Part shown: piece by piece, positions 41,170 to 49,470 of the stretch
Layout of the letters: each line of letters starts with the position of its first letter
Numbering within the stretch: position 1 is the stretch's first letter
Origin: Kluyvera sp046569695
Lineage (GTDB): Bacteria; Pseudomonadota; Gammaproteobacteria; Enterobacterales; Enterobacteriaceae
DNA: 64,000 nucleotides
Assembly (NCBI RefSeq): GCF_046569695.1
Contig: NZ_JBKHUI010000003.1
Coordinates: 62,001-126,000, forward strand
Reading direction: 5' to 3'
The notes under the pieces: generated by a model
The model's input: only the letters and a program-made list of their open reading frames with translations
Told to the model about the DNA's origin: nothing
Database searches by the model: none
Made by a program: the position numbers and the translations under genes

Positions 41170-43875
41170 ATGTTGATTCCGTCAAAACTCAGTCGACCCG
41201 TCCGTCTCGATCACACCGTGGTGCGCGACAGACTGTTGGCGAAACTTTCAGGCGCGAACAATTATCGTCTGGCGCTGATTACCAGTCCGGCTGGCTATGG
41301 AAAGACAACGCTTATTTCACAATGGGCAGCAGGGATGAGCGACCTCGGCTGGTACTCTCTCGATGAAGGCGATAACCAGCAGGAGCGTTTTGCCAGTTAC
41401 CTCATTGCCGCTATCCAGCAGGCAACGGGAGGCCACTGCGAGGCCAGCGAAAATATGGTGCAAAAGCGCCAGTACGCTAGCCTGAGTTCGCTATTCTCTC
41501 AGCTGTTTATTGAATTAAGCGAATGGCAACGCCCGCTATACCTGGTCATTGATGACTACCACTTGATAACGAACCCTGTCATCCACGATGCGATGCGCTT
41601 TTTCCTGCGCCATCAGCCAGAGAATCTGACGCTGGTGGTGCTGTCGCGCAATCTGCCGCAGCTGGGCATTGCCAACCTGCGCGTGCGTGACCAACTGCTG
41701 GAAATTGGCAGCCAACAGCTGTCGTTTACCCATGCGGAAACCAAACAGTTCTTCGACTGCCGCTTAGCCGCGCCGATTGAGGCCGCGGAAAGCAGCCGTC
41801 TGTGCGATGACGTTGCCGGTTGGGCCACCGCCCTTCAGCTGATTGCGCTCTCCGCGCGTCAGCGTAACAACGCTACGCAGCACTCCGCGCGTCGCCTGGC
41901 GGGCATTAACGCCAGCCACTTGTCCGACTATCTGGTTGATGAAGTGCTGGATAACGTTGACCCGGACACCCGTAACTTCCTGCTGAAAAGCTCGCTGCTG
42001 CGTTCGATGAACGACTCACTGATTGCCCGCGTGACCGGCGAAGAAAACGGCCAAATGCGTCTGGAAGAGATCGAGCGCCAGGGGCTGTTCGTGCAGCGTA
42101 TGGATAATTCCGGCGAATGGTTTAACTACCACCCGCTATTCTGTAGTTTCCTGCGTCAGCGCTGCCAGTGGGAACTGGCGGCTGAACTACCGGACATTCA
42201 CCGCGCCGCGGCGGAAAGCTGGATGGCGCAAGGCTTCCCAAGTGAAGCTATCCATCACGCGCTGGCGGCGGGCGACCCGAAAATGCTGCGCGATATTCTG
42301 CTCAACCATGCCTGGGGCCTGTTCCACCATAGCGAGCTTGCCCTGCTGGAAGAGTCGCTCTCTGCCTTGCCGTGGGAAAGTTTGCTGGAGAACCCGCGTC
42401 TGGTGCTGCTGCAGGCCTGGCTGATGCAAAGCCAGCACCGCTACAGCGAAGTCAACACCCTGCTGGCCCGCGCCGAGCAGGAGATGACCTTCGAAATGGA
42501 TACCTCCCTGCATGGCGATTTCAACGCCCTGCGCGCCCAGGTGGCGATTAACGACGGCGATCAGGACGAAGCCGAACGTCTCTCAACGGTAGCGCTTGAA
42601 GAGCTGCCGCTGGCGAACTTCTACAGCCGCATCGTTGCCACCTCGGTGCACGGTGAGGTGCTGCACTGCAAAGGTCTGTTGAGTCAGTCAATTGCCGTGA
42701 TGCAGCAAACCGAACAGATGGCGCGTCGCCACGATATCTGGCACTACGCGCTGTGGAGTCTGATCCAGCAAAGTGAAATCCTGTTCGCACAGGGCTTCCT
42801 GCAGGCCGCCTGGGAGTGCCAGGAGAAAGGCTTCCAGCTGATCCACGAACAGCATCTTGAACAGCTACCGATGCACGAATTCCTGCTGCGCATCCGCGCG
42901 CAGCTGCTGTGGGCATGGGCGCGCCTCGATGAGGCCGAAACCGCCGCCCGCACCGGCATTGAAGTGCTGAGCGGCTTCCAGCCGCAGCAACAGCTCCAGT
43001 GCCTGACGCTGCAGGTGCAGTGCTCGCTGGCGCGCGGCAATCTGGATAATGCCCGCAACTACCTGAACCGTCTGGAAAACCTGCTCGGCAACGGCACATA
43101 CCACAGCGATTGGGTCTCCAACGCCGATAAAGTACGGGTCATTTACTGGCAGATGGTCGGCGACAAAAAAGCGGCGGCTAACTGGCTGCGCCATACGCCG
43201 AAGCCAGAGTTTGCCAATAACCACTTCCTGCAGGGCCAGTGGCGTAACATTGCCCGCGCGCAGATCCTGCTCGGCGAGTTCGACTCTGCCGAAATGGTGC
43301 TGGAAGAGTTAAACGAAAACGCTCGCGGGCTGCGCCTGATGAGCGATCTCAACCGCAACCTGCTGCTGCTGAACCAGCTCCACTGGCAGGCGGGGAATAA
43401 GAATGAAGCCCAGCGCGTACTGCTGGAAGCGCTGCAACTTGCCAACCGCACCGGTTTTATCAGCCACTTCGTGATTGAGGGCGAAGCGATGGCGCAGCAG
43501 TTGCGCCAGCTGATTCAGCTAAATACGCTGCCAGAGCTCGATCAGCACCGCGCCCAGCGCATTCTGCGCGAGATTAACCAGCACCATCGTCACAAGTTTG
43601 CCCACTTCGACGAAAGCTTTGTTGAGCGCCTGCTCAACCATCCGGAAGTACCGGAGCTTATCCGCACCAGCCCGCTCACCCAGCGTGAATGGCAGGTGCT
43701 GGGGCTTATCTATTCGGGCTACAGCAACGAGCAGATTGCCGGTGAGCTTGACGTGGCCGCCACGACCATCAAAACGCATATCCGCAACCTCTATCAGAAG
43801 CTCGGCGTGGCGCATCGTCAGGATGCGGTACAGCATGCCCAGAAACTGCTGAAGATGATGGGGTACGGCGTGTAA
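41170..43875 (+). CDS. malT: Maltose regulon activator MalT
   Basis: ATP- and maltotriose-dependent LuxR-type STAND activator of 901 residues, the same length as in E. coli. The N-terminal NTPase has Walker A SPAGYGKTTL (residues about 38-47) and Walker B LYLVIDDYH. A winged-helix and a superhelical TPR-like domain fill residues about 250-800. The C-terminal LuxR helix-turn-helix is LTQREWQVLGLIYSGYSNEQIAGELDVAATTIKTHIRNLYQKLG. It is divergent from malPQ, which it should activate through the decamers described above. Confidence 0.97.
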   Translation: MLIPSKLSRPVRLDHTVVRDRLLAKLSGANNYRLALITSPAGYGKTTLISQWAAGMSDLGWYSLDEGDNQQERFASYLIAAIQQATGGHCEASENMVQKRQYASLSSLFSQLFIELSEWQRPLYLVIDDYHLITNPVIHDAMRFFLRHQPENLTLVVLSRNLPQLGIANLRVRDQLLEIGSQQLSFTHAETKQFFDCRLAAPIEAAESSRLCDDVAGWATALQLIALSARQRNNATQHSARRLAGINASHLSDYLVDEVLDNVDPDTRNFLLKSSLLRSMNDSLIARVTGEENGQMRLEEIERQGLFVQRMDNSGEWFNYHPLFCSFLRQRCQWELAAELPDIHRAAAESWMAQGFPSEAIHHALAAGDPKMLRDILLNHAWGLFHHSELALLEESLSALPWESLLENPRLVLLQAWLMQSQHRYSEVNTLLARAEQEMTFEMDTSLHGDFNALRAQVAINDGDQDEAERLSTVALEELPLANFYSRIVATSVHGEVLHCKGLLSQSIAVMQQTEQMARRHDIWHYALWSLIQQSEILFAQGFLQAAWECQEKGFQLIHEQHLEQLPMHEFLLRIRAQLLWAWARLDEAETAARTGIEVLSGFQPQQQLQCLTLQVQCSLARGNLDNARNYLNRLENLLGNGTYHSDWVSNADKVRVIYWQMVGDKKAAANWLRHTPKPEFANNHFLQGQWRNIARAQILLGEFDSAEMVLEELNENARGLRLMSDLNRNLLLLNQLHWQAGNKNEAQRVLLEALQLANRTGFISHFVIEGEAMAQQLRQLIQLNTLPELDQHRAQRILREINQHHRHKFAHFDESFVERLLNHPEVPELIRTSPLTQREWQVLGLIYSGYSNEQIAGELDVAATTIKTHIRNLYQKLGVAHRQDAVQHAQKLLKMMGYGV

Positions 43876-43880
43876 TTTAT

Positions 43881-43950
43881 GCCTGATGGCGCTGCGCTTA
43901 TCAGGCCTACATACGCTGTAGGCCTGATAAGTCATAGCCGCCATCCGGCA
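43881..43950. repeat. Classical REP pair after malT
   Basis: GCCTGATGGCGCTGCGCTTATCAGGC (43881-43906) followed by GTAGGCCTGATAAG...GCCGCCATCCGGC (43918-43949). Confidence 0.82.
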
Positions 43951-44096
43951 TTGCCAACGCCAAATAGCAAAGAGATAGCTGCGTCACATTAGAGAATTAA
44001 CATAAGCCTAAAGTGAAAAATTAGAATACTCAGGCTCAGAGCCACCTTTTATAAATGATGTCGTATGTTGGCACGTAATAATAAAAAGGTGACCCT

Positions 44097-45464
44097 ATGT
44101 CGGCATTAACCGAAAAAATCAGTAATAAAGAGAAGTTCGGATTTGGCCTTGGCGATGCCGCCAGCCATATCGTCTTTGATTCCTCCGTTGCCATTCTTGC
44201 TTATTTCTATACGAACATCTATGGATTACCCCCAGCGATAATGGGGACGTTATTTTTAGTCGTCAGGGTATTGGATGCCATTACCGACCCTATTATGGGG
44301 GCGATTGCGGACCAGACCAAAAGCCGCTGGGGCCGCTTCCGTCCCTGGCTTTTGATTATTTGCGTTCCATTTGCCGTCAGCTGCGTATTGGTATATTCCA
44401 CGCCGAACTTTGAACAAACCGGGAAAATTGTCTACGCCGTTGTCGCGTATATATTTATGACATTAATGTATACCGCGATTAATATTCCTTACTGCTCGCT
44501 GGGCGCGGCCATTACCGCCGACCCTCGGGAAAACCTGTCGCTGCAGTCCTGGCGCTTTGCCGTGGCACCGATTGGCGGTGCAATGGGTACCGCGCTGATT
44601 CTCCCGCTGGCAGATCTGATTGCACCGGGCGATAGAGCCTCCGGTATGCAGTGGGCGATGGGGATTTTCGGCGCTATCGGCTGCATCATGTTCCTGATCT
44701 GCTTTATGACCACCCGCGAACGTATTACGCCGGTGAAAGAGGAGAACCTGAACATTTTGCGCGACGTGCGTATTTTGATGAAAAACGATCAGTGGCGCGT
44801 GCTGTCGGTATATAACCTGGCGATGCTCTGCGGCGTGGTGGTTCGCGGCGGGCTACTGGTCTATTTCGTACAATATATTCTGCATCAGGGCAGCAGCGTT
44901 ATTTCCATCTTTATGCTGGCAACCACCATTGCTGCCGTTGTGGGTAGCCTGATGGCGAAATATATCGGCTCCTGGATGTGTAAAATCCGCGCCTCGGTGT
45001 GGATAAACGTACTCAGCGCCTTATTCGGTTTACTGTTCCTGATTCTGCCAACCGAATATTGGATGCCGGCGTTTATCGTCCACGTTGTCCTTAATATTCT
45101 TCAGGGCATTAACGCCCCGCTGCAGTGGTCAATGATTACCGATGCCAACAACTATGGCGAATGGAAAACCCAGCGCCGTATCACCGGTATGAACGTGGCG
45201 GCGAATATCTTTATTATCAAACTGGGCGTCGCCATCGGCGGTGCGCTCACCGGCTGGGGTCTGGCGTTCTATGGCTATCAGGCGGGAGTTGAACAGCAGT
45301 CAGCAGAAGCGGTCCGCGGGGTATTAATCCTGTTTACGGTACTGCCGGCTATCTTCTATCTGATTACCGCTATTTCCATCCGCTACTACCGCCTGACGGA
45401 GGATCGCATGAACCATATCGTCACCGATCTAAGCCAGGGCAAATTCCAGCAGCAGATGTCATAA
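44097..45464 (+). CDS. GPH-family (MelB/YicJ-like) sugar:cation symporter
   Basis: A 455-residue major-facilitator protein with about 12 membrane spans. The signatures of the glycoside-pentoside-hexuronide family are clear: FGFGLGDAASHIVFDSS at the N-terminus, DAITDPIMGAIADQTKSRWGRFRPW (the D-x4-P and R-WG-x-FRPW motifs), NIPYCSLGAAIT, SLQSWRF and ITDANNYGEWKTQRRITG. It resembles YicJ-type carriers; the substrate cannot be read from the sequence. AGGTGA precedes the ATG. It stands alone, with no glycosidase or dedicated regulator, between malT and glpR where E. coli has rtcBAR. Its first third uses more A/T-ending codons than the neighbours, and it is flanked by REP elements on both sides, so acquisition is plausible. 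Confidence 0.88.
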   Translation: MSALTEKISNKEKFGFGLGDAASHIVFDSSVAILAYFYTNIYGLPPAIMGTLFLVVRVLDAITDPIMGAIADQTKSRWGRFRPWLLIICVPFAVSCVLVYSTPNFEQTGKIVYAVVAYIFMTLMYTAINIPYCSLGAAITADPRENLSLQSWRFAVAPIGGAMGTALILPLADLIAPGDRASGMQWAMGIFGAIGCIMFLICFMTTRERITPVKEENLNILRDVRILMKNDQWRVLSVYNLAMLCGVVVRGGLLVYFVQYILHQGSSVISIFMLATTIAAVVGSLMAKYIGSWMCKIRASVWINVLSALFGLLFLILPTEYWMPAFIVHVVLNILQGINAPLQWSMITDANNYGEWKTQRRITGMNVAANIFIIKLGVAIGGALTGWGLAFYGYQAGVEQQSAEAVRGVLILFTVLPAIFYLITAISIRYYRLTEDRMNHIVTDLSQGKFQQQMS

Positions 45465-45467
45465 CCT

Positions 45468-45536
45468 GTAGCCCGGACGAGGCGCGCGAGCGCCAACTCC
45501 GGGGAAACCCGGCGTCACTTCATTCGGCCGGGCTAC
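45468..45536. repeat. Paired REP-like element between the symporter gene and glpR
   Basis: GTAGCCCGGACGAGGCGCGCGAG...CTCCGGGG then CCCGGCGTCACTTCATTCGGCCGGGCTAC, inverted units in a convergent gap. Confidence 0.8.
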
Positions 45537-45541
45537 CTGAT

Positions 45542-46300
45542 TTAGCAAAGCTCAAGCTGCACATCGTTTTCCGCAATCACCTGCATCACACCCGGCGGCG
45601 GCAGAACATCGGTAAAGACCGCATCCACCAGGCTAATACTGCCCATATTCACCATCGCGTTACGGCCAAACTTCGAATGGTCGACGACCAGAATCACGTG
45701 GCGGGAGTTGTCGATAATCGCGCGCTTGGTACGCACTTCATGATAATCAAACTCCAGCAGTGAACCATCGCTGTCGATGCCGCTGATCCCGAGGATGCCG
45801 AAATCAAGGCGGAACTGGGAGATAAAGTCGAGCGTCGCTTCGCCAATGATGCCGCCATCCCGGCTGCGCAGTTCGCCGCCTGCCAGGATAATGCGGAAGT
45901 CCTCTTTCGCCATCAACGTGTTCGCCACGTTCAGGTTGTTGGTGACGATTCGCAGATCGCTATGGTTGAGCAGCGCATGGGCCACCGCTTCCGGGGTGGT
46001 ACCGATATCGATAAACAGCGCCGAGCCGTTTGGGATCTGGCTTGCCACCTTCTGGGCGATTCGCTCTTTTTCTTCCGCTTGGGTGGCCTTACGGTCGTGC
46101 CATGAGGTGTTCACCGAGCTGGACGGCAGCGCCGCCCCACCGTGGTGACGCAGAATTTTTTTCTGCTCCGCAAGGTCATTCAAATCGCGACGAATGGTCT
46201 GAGGGCTAACGGAAAAATGCTCCACTAACTCTTCCGTACTCACGTAGCCCTGAAGTTTGACCAGCTCGATTATCGCGTCATGACGTTGTGTTTGTTTCAT
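45542..46300 (-). CDS. glpR: Glycerol-3-phosphate regulon repressor GlpR
   Basis: DeoR-family repressor of 252 residues. The N-terminal HTH is VSTEELVEHFSVSPQTIRRDL; the sugar-phosphate-binding C-terminal domain has FIDIGTTPEAVAHALL, NNLNVANTLM, LAGGELRSRDGGIIG and VVDHSKFGRNAMV. The gene is intact, unlike the frameshifted copy of some K-12 stocks. It follows glpG by 17 bases in glpEGR. An operator matching its consensus lies at glpD. Confidence 0.96.
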   Translation of the reverse strand: MKQTQRHDAIIELVKLQGYVSTEELVEHFSVSPQTIRRDLNDLAEQKKILRHHGGAALPSSSVNTSWHDRKATQAEEKERIAQKVASQIPNGSALFIDIGTTPEAVAHALLNHSDLRIVTNNLNVANTLMAKEDFRIILAGGELRSRDGGIIGEATLDFISQFRLDFGILGISGIDSDGSLLEFDYHEVRTKRAIIDNSRHVILVVDHSKFGRNAMVNMGSISLVDAVFTDVLPPPGVMQVIAENDVQLELC

Positions 46301-46317
46301 GATGAATCCCTGGAAAA

Positions 46318-47148
46318 TTATGCTCGATTGCGCACATTTTGCGTGTCGACAAAGGCCATTGCCAGACCAATCACCAGCCCGGTGACATGCGCGCCGTTCG
46401 CAATTGACATCCCAAAAACGTTAAACCACCCGGCCACCAGCCAGATGAGTGAAAAGAGAATCAGCCCGCGCGGCAGGAAGATGCCGCTCTGCGGGTCGCG
46501 CTCGCCGCGCAGCCACGCGTAGCCCATTAAGGCATACACCACGCCGGACAGTCCGCCGAACCACGGGCCGCTGAACTGATGCTGAATAAAGCCGCTCAGC
46601 AGCGCGCTTATCACGGTAATCACCACCAGCTTGCCGCTGCCAATGCGCTTTTCTACCGCGCCGCCGAGATACCACCACCATAGCAGGTTGAAGAGGATAT
46701 GGACGAATGAGAAATGCATTAACGCATGGGTAAAGTAGCGCCAGAGCTCAAATTTCAGCGAATCATCGTACGGCCAGGCAAGCCAGAGCATCACCGGCTG
46801 GTCGCCAATCACGCTCATCAGGATAAAGACCAGAATACAGGCCGCCATGATGGCCATCGTCACCGGCCCTGCGCCCGCTTTCAGCGTGGCCAGGAACGGG
46901 AAACGACGGTAGTGCAGGCCGCTGTTAGTCTGGCCGGACTGCCAGCTAGCCGCCAGATAACGGGGGTCGGCCGGGTTTGCCAGGAAGCGTTCCAGTTCGT
47001 CGCGCACGCGCGTCTCCTGGGACTCATCGGAAAGCCAGACATCGCTACGCGTATGCTGCTGGATAGTCAGAATAACGCCCTGCGTTGCCATATAGTCAAC
47101 AAAAGCCTGGGCTACGCGCGGGTTAGTAAAAGAGGTGATCATCAACAT
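46318..47148 (-). CDS. glpG: Rhomboid intramembrane serine protease GlpG
   Basis: A 276-residue protein, the same length as E. coli GlpG, with a cytoplasmic N-terminal domain (MLMITSFTNPRVAQAFVDYM) and six spans. The catalytic Ser201 is in GLSGVVYALMGY and His254 in ANGAHVTGLVIG; the WR motif FWRYFTHALMHFS-type segment (ELWRYFTHALMHFS) is present. The start at 47146-47148 was chosen to match the family; no strong ribosome-binding site is visible for any candidate. It lies between glpE and glpR. Confidence 0.95.
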   Translation of the reverse strand: MLMITSFTNPRVAQAFVDYMATQGVILTIQQHTRSDVWLSDESQETRVRDELERFLANPADPRYLAASWQSGQTNSGLHYRRFPFLATLKAGAGPVTMAIMAACILVFILMSVIGDQPVMLWLAWPYDDSLKFELWRYFTHALMHFSFVHILFNLLWWWYLGGAVEKRIGSGKLVVITVISALLSGFIQHQFSGPWFGGLSGVVYALMGYAWLRGERDPQSGIFLPRGLILFSLIWLVAGWFNVFGMSIANGAHVTGLVIGLAMAFVDTQNVRNRA

Positions 47149-47228
47149 CAGCAGGTCGCTTCTATTCCACACAAAAGGGGACAGTATATACCCAAACCCT
47201 TACGGATGCGTTGCAGCGGCGCGTAAAG

Positions 47229-47248
47229 GCCGCCTGACGAGAGGCGGC
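47229..47248 (-). terminator. Hairpin between glpE and glpG
   Basis: GCCGCCT (47229-47235) pairs with AGGCGGC (47242-47248), loop GACGAG. On the minus strand it is followed by CTTTACG, a poor T-run. It may partially terminate or stabilise glpE mRNA; E. coli glpEGR is known to have internal promoters. Confidence 0.5.
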
Positions 47249-47275
47249 ATCTGGAAGGGAAAAACCAACGCGGTC

Positions 47276-47605
47276 TTAGAAACCGGCGTGTACCACTTCA
47301 GCCGGGAAGTGACGATGCCAGGCGTCAAAGCCGCCGTCGACGCTGTACACCTGGTCGTAGCCCTGCTGTAGCAGGTACTGGGCCGCACCTTTGCTGCTGT
47401 TGCCGTGATAGCACATCACCAGCACCGGAGTTTCAAAATCGTTATCGCGCATAAACGCGCCCAGCGTGTCGTTGGTCAGATGAAAGGCGCCAGGGGTGTG
47501 GCCCATGGCAAAGCTTTGTGGGTCGCGAATATCCACCAGCACGGCAGCGCTCTGCTGCAGCTTCTGGTGCGCCTGTTCTACGTTAATACATTCAAACTGA
47601 TCCAT
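47276..47605 (-). CDS. glpE: Thiosulfate sulfurtransferase GlpE
   Basis: Single-domain rhodanese of 109 residues (108 in E. coli) transferring sulfane sulfur from thiosulfate to cyanide or thioredoxin. The active-site loop is MCYHGNSSKG with the catalytic Cys at about residue 65; VLVDIRDPQSFAMGHTPGA is the rhodanese signature. It is the first gene of glpEGR, divergent from glpD. Confidence 0.96.
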   Translation of the reverse strand: MDQFECINVEQAHQKLQQSAAVLVDIRDPQSFAMGHTPGAFHLTNDTLGAFMRDNDFETPVLVMCYHGNSSKGAAQYLLQQGYDQVYSVDGGFDAWHRHFPAEVVHAGF

Positions 47606-47690
47606 GGTGCTCTCTTATCGTTATGGCAGGTGTCTTGCTGACGACATTTTACCGCCAAGTGTACGTCTTCACGGTACGTAAACGCCAATA

Positions 47691-47706
47691 TGTTATGCAC
47701 ATCACT
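47691..47706 (+). promoter_or_regulatory. CRP-like site upstream of glpD
   Basis: TGTTA-N6-TCACT, each half one base from consensus, centred near -62 relative to the presumed glpD start at about 47761, a typical class I position. Confidence 0.5.
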
Positions 47707-47725
47707 CTAAAATGTTTTTTCAATG

Positions 47726-47754
47726 TTACCAAAAGCGCGTTTACTTGCTATTAT
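47726..47754 (+). promoter_or_regulatory. glpD promoter
   Basis: TTACCA (47726-47731), 17-base spacer, TATTAT (47749-47754). Start predicted near 47761, inside the GlpR operator. Confidence 0.65.
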
Positions 47755-47790
47755 GAGCGATAACGAACATAAGTGAGCTATAACGAAAGT
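47752..47790 (+). promoter_or_regulatory. GlpR operators at glpD (one strong, one degenerate)
   Basis: TATGAGCGATAACGAACATA (47752-47771) matches WATGTTCGWTAACGAACATW at 18 of 20 bases. A second, weaker copy follows in tandem (47771-47790) and keeps TATAACGAA. The strong copy covers the -10 and the start, fitting direct repression. Confidence 0.82.
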
Positions 47791-47806
47791 CCCAGAGGTA
47801 GCAATA

Positions 47807-49315
47807 ATGGAAACCAAAGATCTGATTGTGATAGGTGGCGGCATTAACGGTGCAGGCATTGCGGCAGACGCGGCAGGACGTGGGTTATCCGTACTGATGC
47901 TGGAAGCCAGAGACCTGGCCTGCGCCACTTCCAGCGCCAGCTCAAAACTGATCCACGGCGGTCTGCGCTACCTTGAACACTATGAATTCCGTCTGGTGAG
48001 CGAAGCGCTGGCCGAGCGTGAAGTGCTGCTGAAAATGGCCCCGCATATTGCGATTTCGATGCGCTTCCGTCTGCCCCATCGCCCACATCTGCGCCCGGCG
48101 TGGATGATTCGCACCGGTCTGTTTATGTACGATCATCTGGGCAAACGCACCAGCCTGCCTGCTTCGAGCGGTTTGCGTTTTGGCGCAGAATCGGTGCTGA
48201 AGCCAGAAATCGTGCGCGGTTTCGAATATTCCGACTGCTGGGTGGACGACGCCCGCCTGGTGTTAGCCAACGCACAAATGGTGGTGAAGAAAGGTGGTGA
48301 AGTCCGTACCCGCACCCGCGCCATCTCAGCAAAACGTGAAAACGGCCTGTGGATCGTCGAAGCGGAAGATATCGACAGCGGTGAGAAATCCCGCTGGCAG
48401 GCTCGCGGCCTGGTGAACGCCACCGGCCCGTGGGTAAAACAGTTCTTCGACGACGGTATGCATCTGCCGTCACCGTACGGTATCCGCCTGATTAAAGGCA
48501 GCCACATCGTGGTGCCGCGCGTACACACCCAGAAGCAGGCCTACATTCTGCAAAACGAAGATAAGCGTATTGTCTTTGTGATCCCGTGGATGGATGAATT
48601 CTCGATAATCGGCACCACCGACGTGGAGTACCACGGCGATCCGAAAAATGTCGAGATCGACGAGAGCGAAATCAACTATCTGCTGAAGGTCTACAACGGC
48701 CACTTTAAAAAACAGCTCGCTCGTGAAGATATCGTCTGGACCTACTCCGGTGTGCGCCCGCTGTGTGATGACGAGTCTGATTCACCGCAGGCCATCACCC
48801 GCGACTACACGCTGGATATTCACGACGACCACGGTAAAGCGCCGCTGCTGTCGGTCTTTGGCGGCAAGCTCACCACCTACCGCAAGCTCGCCGAGCATGC
48901 GCTGGAGAAACTGGCGCCGTATTACAGCGGCATCGGCCCGGCGTGGACCAAAGGCGCGGTGCTGCCCGGCGGTGAGATTGGCAACGACCGCGATGACTAC
49001 GCGGCTAAACTGCGCCGTCGCTATCCGTTTATTACCGAGTCGCTGGCGCGCCACTTTGCCCGCACCTATGGCAGCAACAGCGAGCTGATTATTGGCGATG
49101 CGAAGGATATTGCCGGGCTGGGTGAAGATTTCGGCCACGAGTTTTACGAAGCCGAACTGCGCTATCTGGTCGAGCACGAGTGGGTGCGCCGTTTGGACGA
49201 TGCTATCTGGCGTCGGACCAAACAGGGGATATGGCTGAACGCCGAGCAGCAGTCGCGCATCAGCGAATGGTTGGTGAAAACGCTGGGAAAGCCTGAGATG
49301 TCGTTAGCGTCGTGA
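47807..49315 (+). CDS. glpD: Aerobic glycerol-3-phosphate dehydrogenase
   Basis: FAD-dependent membrane-associated enzyme of 502 residues oxidising sn-glycerol 3-phosphate to dihydroxyacetone phosphate and passing electrons to ubiquinone. The dinucleotide-binding motif is LIVIGGGINGAGIAADAAGRG at residues about 6-26; SSKLIHGGLRYLEHYEF and IPWMDEFSIIGTTDVEY are conserved substrate/FAD motifs. AGAGGT precedes the ATG. GlpR operator and CRP-like site lie upstream; a bidirectional terminator lies downstream after a REP-like cluster. Confidence 0.97.
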   Translation: METKDLIVIGGGINGAGIAADAAGRGLSVLMLEARDLACATSSASSKLIHGGLRYLEHYEFRLVSEALAEREVLLKMAPHIAISMRFRLPHRPHLRPAWMIRTGLFMYDHLGKRTSLPASSGLRFGAESVLKPEIVRGFEYSDCWVDDARLVLANAQMVVKKGGEVRTRTRAISAKRENGLWIVEAEDIDSGEKSRWQARGLVNATGPWVKQFFDDGMHLPSPYGIRLIKGSHIVVPRVHTQKQAYILQNEDKRIVFVIPWMDEFSIIGTTDVEYHGDPKNVEIDESEINYLLKVYNGHFKKQLAREDIVWTYSGVRPLCDDESDSPQAITRDYTLDIHDDHGKAPLLSVFGGKLTTYRKLAEHALEKLAPYYSGIGPAWTKGAVLPGGEIGNDRDDYAAKLRRRYPFITESLARHFARTYGSNSELIIGDAKDIAGLGEDFGHEFYEAELRYLVEHEWVRRLDDAIWRRTKQGIWLNAEQQSRISEWLVKTLGKPEMSLAS

Positions 49316-49317
49316 GC

Positions 49318-49428
49318 CTCCCCGGCGGCGCTTCGCTTGGCCGGGCTACAAAGGCACGAAAACGTAGCAGCGCCATCCGGGAATAAAACCGCACGAACGT
49401 AGGCCGGCCGAATGAAGTGATACCGGGA
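49318..49428. repeat. REP-like cluster after glpD
   Basis: CCCGGCGGCGCTTCGCTTGG... (from 49321) is identical to the units at 34158 and 34259. A further unit GTAGGCCGGCCGAATGAAGTGATACCGGG (from 49399) follows. Confidence 0.8.
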
Positions 49429-49431
49429 AAT

Positions 49432-49457
49432 AAAACGGGGCCAATCGGCCCCGTTTT
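49432..49457. terminator. Bidirectional terminator between glpD and glgP
   Basis: AAAACGGGGCC (49432-49442), loop AATC, GGCCCCGTTTT (49447-49457). It is 13 bases from the glgP stop on the minus strand. Confidence 0.92.
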
Positions 49458-49470
49458 GCTTTTGTCGTTG

